This document shows positions 37,616 through 41,382 of a stretch of 41,382 nt of DNA, one piece after another. Position 1 is the first letter of the stretch. Every line of letters starts with the position of its first letter. The position numbers and the translations under genes were made by a program. Source of the stretch: a virus; IMG/VR virus record IMGVR_UViG_3300046837_000062, positions 1 to 41,382 of that record, one strand, 5' to 3'. Below the pieces are notes generated by a model. It ran no database searches, was not told where the DNA came from, and worked only from the letters and a program-made list of their open reading frames with translations.

Positions 37616-37806
37616 AGTTCTGTCTCGCCCTCATCGGCATCAGCGCGTCTCTCGTTAGCATCGCGGCGGCCGGTTCCGAAATGTGCTTTCTGAAGAGCGA
37701 GAAGCTTGCGGAAGGTAACAAGATCTGCTACTACAGCTGCCCGAGTGGGCCGGCGGCCTTCACGGTGAAAAGCTACGAACTCTGCCCACTTTCTATCAAG
37801 AGGTAA
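37612..37806 (+). CDS. Small secreted Cys-rich protein
   Basis: 64 residues, ATGA overlap. Residues 1-20 form a signal peptide (MKFCLALIGISASLVSIAAA). The mature part begins GSEMCFLKSEKLAEG and contains Cys25, Cys39, Cys43 and Cys58, with KICYYSCPSGPAAFTVKSYE and a final CPLSI. The pattern ICYY.CPSG...LCPLSI occurs in several phages. Disulfides would be formed in the periplasm. Role unknown, possibly envelope or superinfection related. Confidence 0.65.
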   Translation: MKFCLALIGISASLVSIAAAGSEMCFLKSEKLAEGNKICYYSCPSGPAAFTVKSYELCPLSIKR

Positions 37807-37808
37807 TC

Positions 37809-38024
37809 ATGCCTGCCAAGTCGAAAGCGCAACAGCATCTCATGCAGGCCGCCGAGCACGGGGCGTCGTTTCCGATGGCGCAGAAGGTGCGCGGCAGCAT
37901 GTCGATGAAGCAGCTGCACGACTTCGCCAAGGGCAGCGAGAAAGGGAAGCCGACCCATGTGTCGAAGGCGAGCGGGCATCCACACGCCAACCTCGGAAAA
38001 TATCTGCACCCGAAGAAAGGCTGA
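37809..38024 (+). CDS. DUF3008-like small protein
   Basis: 71 residues, ATG two bases after the upstream stop. It opens MPAKSKAQQHLMQAAEHGA and carries MSMKQLHDFAKGSEKGKPTH, matching a small conserved protein family (MPAKSKAQQ..., MS..KL.EFA...KG.P). Basic and Lys/His rich. Function is unknown; often found near capsid genes in phages. Confidence 0.7.
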   Translation: MPAKSKAQQHLMQAAEHGASFPMAQKVRGSMSMKQLHDFAKGSEKGKPTHVSKASGHPHANLGKYLHPKKG

Positions 38025-38025
38025 T

Positions 38026-38316
38026 ATGAGTCACACGAAGAGCGACCTCCTTGAAGCGAAGACGCAACTCATCGCCTACGTGGTGAGCAAGATCAAATCA
38101 GGCGACTGGCACGCGGTGCAGGACGGCGCCAGCGACATCCGCGAGATTGACGCGAAGCTGCAAGTGCTCAGCGAGGTGACACCACAAGGATTACCGGTGC
38201 CATCAGGGTATATGCCGCCCGCCACCGCTGAACAGATGCCGAACCAGTATCAGCAGTATCAAGGTTCGCAGCCACCATCCACGACACAAAGCCCATGGAC
38301 GAAAAGGATCGGCTGA
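38026..38316 (+). CDS. 96-residue hypothetical protein before scaffold
   Basis: ATG at 38026 gives 96 residues. Helical N-terminus (SDLLEAKTQLIAYVVSKIKS), then a Pro/Gln-rich tail (PNQYQQYQGSQPPSTTQS). Its stop overlaps the scaffold ATG. Possible scaffold-associated or capsid-assembly helper. Confidence 0.5.
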   Translation: MSHTKSDLLEAKTQLIAYVVSKIKSGDWHAVQDGASDIREIDAKLQVLSEVTPQGLPVPSGYMPPATAEQMPNQYQQYQGSQPPSTTQSPWTKRIG

Positions 38317-39302
38317 TGGACACGCAAGTCGCTGCGCCTGACGCGCACACCATCGTCACCTCGACCGACGACACCGGCCGCACGCTCTCAGGCGTCGGCG
38401 TTACAACTGAAGCCCTCGCCGAGGTGATGGAGCGGCGCTCACCGGCGGAAGAGGCGGTTGGAACGTCGGCGCCTGACGCCGAAACGCAGCAGCAGGCAAC
38501 CCCGGCTGCCGCGCCCGTCAAGCAGACCCGTGGCCGCGAACGCTTCTCGGAACTCGCCCATCAGCGCGACGAAGCCAAGCAGCGGGCCGAGACGCTCGAG
38601 CGTGAACTGACGGAATGGAAAGCCAAAGCTTCCCAAGCTCCTGCGGCGCCTGCGGTTGCTTCGCCACCGGCTCCGTCTTCCCCGTCGGTCCCGAACGGGG
38701 GAGATTCGGGACACTCTTCGACGCGCCCACAGCCCTCCGAAGACGAAGTGGGCACGAAATACAAGACCTACGCGGAATTCGTGGTAGACTCCGCGCGTTG
38801 GGTAGCTGAGCAATCAGCCACCGACATCGACGCCCGCGTCCGGCAGAGCATCGAAGCGGACCGGGCCTCTCGCGACTTTCTTGCACACGCCGAAAGCACC
38901 TGGGCGAAAGGGCGGAAAGTCTACGCGGACTTCGATGCGCTTCGCACAAGCGGACCAGGATCGCAGGTGCCGATGGATCACGCGAAGATCCAAGCCATTC
39001 TGCACCATCCGCAAAGCGAACATGTGCAGTATGCCATCGTCAAAGATGGCGCCCTGGCACAGCGGTTGGCCTCGATGGGGCCGATTGAATTCGGATACGC
39101 GCTCGCTTCGTTAGTGCCGACTGCAGCCGCCGCTCCGCTGGCCTCGACGGCTCGGCCGGGATCACAGACGCCACCCGCCCCTGTGCAGCCAGTGGGGTCC
39201 GGTAGCCCAACGACCGCTCCGTCGATCAGCGACCTCGCGCGCCAAGGCGATTACCAAGCCTACAAAGCGCAGCGAGCGGCCGACCGACAGCGCCGTCGAT
39301 AA
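38316..39302 (+). CDS. Capsid scaffolding protein
   Basis: ATG at 38316 (AAGGA seven bases upstream, TGATG overlap) gives 328 residues; a longer reading starts at 38295. Acidic and Ala/Thr/Pro rich N-terminus, then charged helices (SELAHQRDEAKQRAETLERE) and a Pro/Ser linker. The C-terminal helix (SISDLARQGDYQAYKAQRAA) ends in a basic tail (ADRQRRR), as in coat-binding ends of scaffold proteins. Location just before the P22-like coat gene supports the call. Confidence 0.75.
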   Translation: MDTQVAAPDAHTIVTSTDDTGRTLSGVGVTTEALAEVMERRSPAEEAVGTSAPDAETQQQATPAAAPVKQTRGRERFSELAHQRDEAKQRAETLERELTEWKAKASQAPAAPAVASPPAPSSPSVPNGGDSGHSSTRPQPSEDEVGTKYKTYAEFVVDSARWVAEQSATDIDARVRQSIEADRASRDFLAHAESTWAKGRKVYADFDALRTSGPGSQVPMDHAKIQAILHHPQSEHVQYAIVKDGALAQRLASMGPIEFGYALASLVPTAAAAPLASTARPGSQTPPAPVQPVGSGSPTTAPSISDLARQGDYQAYKAQRAADRQRRR

Positions 39303-39318
39303 AGAGTAGGGCCGCCTC

Positions 39319-40563
39319 ATGGCGAATACGTTCATCACCAACGACATCACCACATTCGAAGCCCTCGACGTGCTCGAGAACACCTGCGACACGATGGTGG
39401 GCATCAACAGCGAATACGACGACAGCTTCGAGTTTGGCGGCACGGTCCTCGGCCAGACGCTGAACATCAGAAAGCCACCGCGCTACATCGGTCGTCTCGG
39501 CCAGGCGGCGCAGATCGAAGCCATCACCGAGACGTTCGTGCCGCTCACCCTGTCCTACCAGCGCGGCATCGACACGCAGGTCAGTTCGCAGAACCTCACC
39601 CTCGACATCGACAACTACCGCGACCGCGTGCTGAAGCCGCAGATCGTGCGTCTGGTCAACTTGATCGACCAGGATGTCTGCAACTTGGCGCAGGGGCTCA
39701 ACAACTTCGTTGGCACGCCGGGCGTGACGCCTTCGACGCTGACCACCTACGGGCTCGCAAAGGTGAAACTCGACAACAACGCCTGCCCGCCGGAAGATCG
39801 CTATGCGTGGATGAACCCGATTGCGGACTTCACGCTGATGGACGCGCTGAAGGGGCTGCTGAATCCTGGCAAGGAAATCGGGGCGCAATACGAGAGCGGC
39901 TCGATGACCAAGACCGGTACGCTGGGGATGGACTGGCGCATGGACCAGAACATCTACGTGCAGACGGTCGGCACGCTCGGCGCCGCCACCCCGGTCGTCG
40001 GCACGGCGCCGGCCAACGGTGCGGTGACGATCAGCACCACCGGCTGGAGCACCTCAACGCTGAACGCGGGCGACAAGTTCTCGTTTGTGTCGACCAGCAC
40101 ACCGGTCAACGGCGTCAATCCGCAGAGCTACCAGAGCACCGGCCAGCCGATGCAGTTCGTCGTCACAGCCACCACCACCGACTCGGGCGGCACGCTGGTG
40201 ATTCCCTTCGCGCCGGCCATCTATGGTCCCGGCACGCAGCTGCAGAACGTGACCAACCTGCCGGCCGTCAGCACGGCGCTGTATGTCTACGACACGCCCG
40301 CGGCGAACTTCTCGCTCATCACCGGCAAGGCGTGCCCGTTCAACATCGTGGGCAACAAGAACTTCGGCACGCTCGCGATGGTCGACATGCCGCTGCCGGG
40401 TGGCACGGATCGCGCCTTCCGTGCGGCGTCGAAGAAATCGGGGAAGTCGATCCGCGCCATTCGCGATTACGTCGCCACCACTGACCAGTGGATACAGAGG
40501 TTGGACGTATTGTATGGCACGGCCGTGCTGCGTCAGGAGCTCGCCTGCGTCGTCGGTGGGTAG
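39319..40563 (+). CDS. Major capsid (coat) protein, P22 type
   Basis: 414 residues. N-arm ANTFITNDITTFEALDVLEN; then FGGTVLGQTLNIRKPPRYIG and TFVPLTLSYQRGIDTQVSSQ match P22-family coats (~430 residues). The middle (~residues 210-330) contains an insertion-domain-like beta region with TLNAGDKFSFVS, VNGVNPQSYQSTGQPMQFVV and PAIYGPGTQLQNV, as in P22 coat. The fold is HK97-like. The portal and scaffold genes are close by, completing the head module. Confidence 0.9.
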   Translation: MANTFITNDITTFEALDVLENTCDTMVGINSEYDDSFEFGGTVLGQTLNIRKPPRYIGRLGQAAQIEAITETFVPLTLSYQRGIDTQVSSQNLTLDIDNYRDRVLKPQIVRLVNLIDQDVCNLAQGLNNFVGTPGVTPSTLTTYGLAKVKLDNNACPPEDRYAWMNPIADFTLMDALKGLLNPGKEIGAQYESGSMTKTGTLGMDWRMDQNIYVQTVGTLGAATPVVGTAPANGAVTISTTGWSTSTLNAGDKFSFVSTSTPVNGVNPQSYQSTGQPMQFVVTATTTDSGGTLVIPFAPAIYGPGTQLQNVTNLPAVSTALYVYDTPAANFSLITGKACPFNIVGNKNFGTLAMVDMPLPGGTDRAFRAASKKSGKSIRAIRDYVATTDQWIQRLDVLYGTAVLRQELACVVGG

Positions 40564-40622
40564 TCAAGGCTGAGAGGTCTTGTGAGAACGTGCCCGTTAC
40601 CTCTGATTAGGAGATGTGATTC

Positions 40623-41210
40623 ATGGCTTTGACTGCAACGACACTCGCGAGTGCGAAAGCGAAAGACGACGTGGTGATCAACCTCACCTCGGCCACCGGC
40701 GCGCTGCCGAAATGGCTCGCCCTCGTGGACGCGGAATGGATGCGCATCACCAGCAACGCCCTGACACCCGTGCTTGGCGTCGTCCCGGGCTACAACGGCT
40801 CGACGGCGGGACCGCACGGCATTCTGGCGCCGGTCATCTTCGGCGCCCAGAGTGATTTCGTCAACGTCGGCGTCGTGCCCAAGGGCGTCGTCACCTCGCA
40901 GAGCTTCGGGGTGGATGGCGCCATCACCGGCCCTGGCGGCGCTGGCACCGTGCCGGTGTCGGATGTGTCCGTGGTCTATCTGACGAAGGCGACGGCCGGG
41001 GCTTACACCTTGGCAGCCGCGGCGAAGGATCAGCAGAACACGATTCTGTTCATCAGCACCACGGCGGCCGCGCACACCATCACGATGGCGGGCAACGCTT
41101 CGGCGACGGACGTGGCCACCTTCGGCGGTGCCGTCGGCAACAGCTGCACGCTGAAAGCCGAGAACACGATCTGGGCCTGCGTGGCGCAGAACGGCGTCAC
41201 GGTCGCATAA
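40623..41210 (+). CDS. Head/decoration-type protein, domain A
   Basis: 195 residues following the coat gene, with AGGAG upstream. The N-terminal ~80 residues (LTATTLASAKAKDDVVINLT, WMRITSN, GVVPGYNGSTAGPHG) match the N-terminus of the next protein. The C-terminus is a separate beta-domain (TLAAAAKDQQNTILFISTTA, ACVAQNGVTVA). Position directly after the coat gene suggests a capsid decoration or minor head protein. Role is inferred. Confidence 0.75.
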   Translation: MALTATTLASAKAKDDVVINLTSATGALPKWLALVDAEWMRITSNALTPVLGVVPGYNGSTAGPHGILAPVIFGAQSDFVNVGVVPKGVVTSQSFGVDGAITGPGGAGTVPVSDVSVVYLTKATAGAYTLAAAAKDQQNTILFISTTAAAHTITMAGNASATDVATFGGAVGNSCTLKAENTIWACVAQNGVTVA

Positions 41211-41382
41211 ATGTCGCTCACTTCAACGACGCTCTCGTTGACAAAAGCGCGACATGACCGCTACGTCAAGCTGACCTCAGTGACGGGCATCGCGAACAAG
41301 ATGCTCGTCTACTGCGAAGGCGAATACATGCGCATCACCGACACCTCGCAGACCGGGGCATCGGTGGTGGGCGTGGTGCCTG
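41211..41382 (+). CDS. 5' end of the A'+B head/decoration gene (continues at 1)
   Basis: ATG at 41211 directly follows the upstream TAA. The first 15 codons (MSLTSTTLSLTKARH) are found only here; from 41256 the sequence repeats the window start in the same frame. The full protein would be 262 residues when joined to base 744. Domain A is shared with the preceding gene. Confidence 0.85.
   Translation, partial: MSLTSTTLSLTKARHDRYVKLTSVTGIANKMLVYCEGEYMRITDTSQTGASVVGVVP
41256..41382. repeat. Terminal direct repeat, right copy
   Basis: Exact copy of 1-127, in frame with the 41211 ORF. Joining the copies yields an uninterrupted gene, which supports circular closure of a 41,255-base genome. Confidence 0.95.

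Noticed and set aside
40575-40605. Hairpin AGAGGT/ACCTCT between coat and next gene
   Set aside because: A 6-bp stem with a ~20-base loop and no T-run is too weak to call a terminator.

Overview
This window looks like one complete genome of an uncultured, high-GC, tailed bacteriophage with a P22-like (short-tailed, podovirus-type) virion module. The first 127 bases are repeated exactly as the last 127 bases (1-127 = 41256-41382), and one gene runs through the join. It is therefore best read as a circularly closed (terminally redundant or circularly permuted) contig of 41,255 unique bases. No integrase, repressor of a known family, tRNA or CRISPR was seen. The host cannot be named from the sequence. 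Most genes have Shine-Dalgarno-like starts and GC is high throughout, except in one HNH endonuclease gene.

Layout. Almost every gene belongs to one of two divergent transcription units leaving a ~60-base switch at 22895-22953. The leftward unit (22894 down to 17085) is a chain of about 24 very small genes, mostly joined by 4-base ATGA/GTGA overlaps. Many are CxxC zinc-ribbon-like miniproteins. It also holds a RecT/Bet-like annealing-protein candidate and an HNH endonuclease. The rightward unit starts with small genes and a PD-(D/E)XK-type nuclease (22954-24202), then a VapE/D5-like helicase with its own promoter (24237-25556). Next comes a dense array of GGTTAC/GTAACC repeats (25533-25702) that is a candidate replication origin or operator array. 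The packaging genes follow (small-subunit-like protein, excisionase-like HTH protein, TerL; 25771-28197), then a P22-like portal and a 929-residue virion-associated protein (28804-33953).

A membrane-protein and lysis-like cluster with a TIM-barrel glycosidase-like protein spans 34003-36913. After it come exported or small accessory proteins (36926-38316), the scaffold, the P22-type coat protein, and duplicated head/decoration-type proteins (38316-41382, continuing at 1-1375). The region 1904-9856 holds minor virion and tail genes, including a protein with two PASTA repeats, an SGNH-hydrolase-like protein, and P22 gp4-like and gp10-like tail accessory factors. Region 9853-17088 holds a GNAT acetyltransferase, low-complexity ejection-protein candidates and two tail-fibre genes, the last with a signal peptide. 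The rightward and leftward units collide tail to tail at 17085-17088, where their stop codons overlap.

How the genes fit together. The small left operon and the nuclease/helicase segment look early (host takeover, recombination, replication). The phage carries a helicase but no DNA polymerase, so replication probably uses host machinery. Packaging, head, tail and ejection genes run rightward as one long late region. Three candidate promoters in the switch place the ATG six or seven bases after the -10 box without a Shine-Dalgarno sequence, which suggests leaderless transcripts. All three share a TTCCTGT element between or over their -35 and -10 boxes. Functional calls rest on motif and family recognition by eye; no database search was run.
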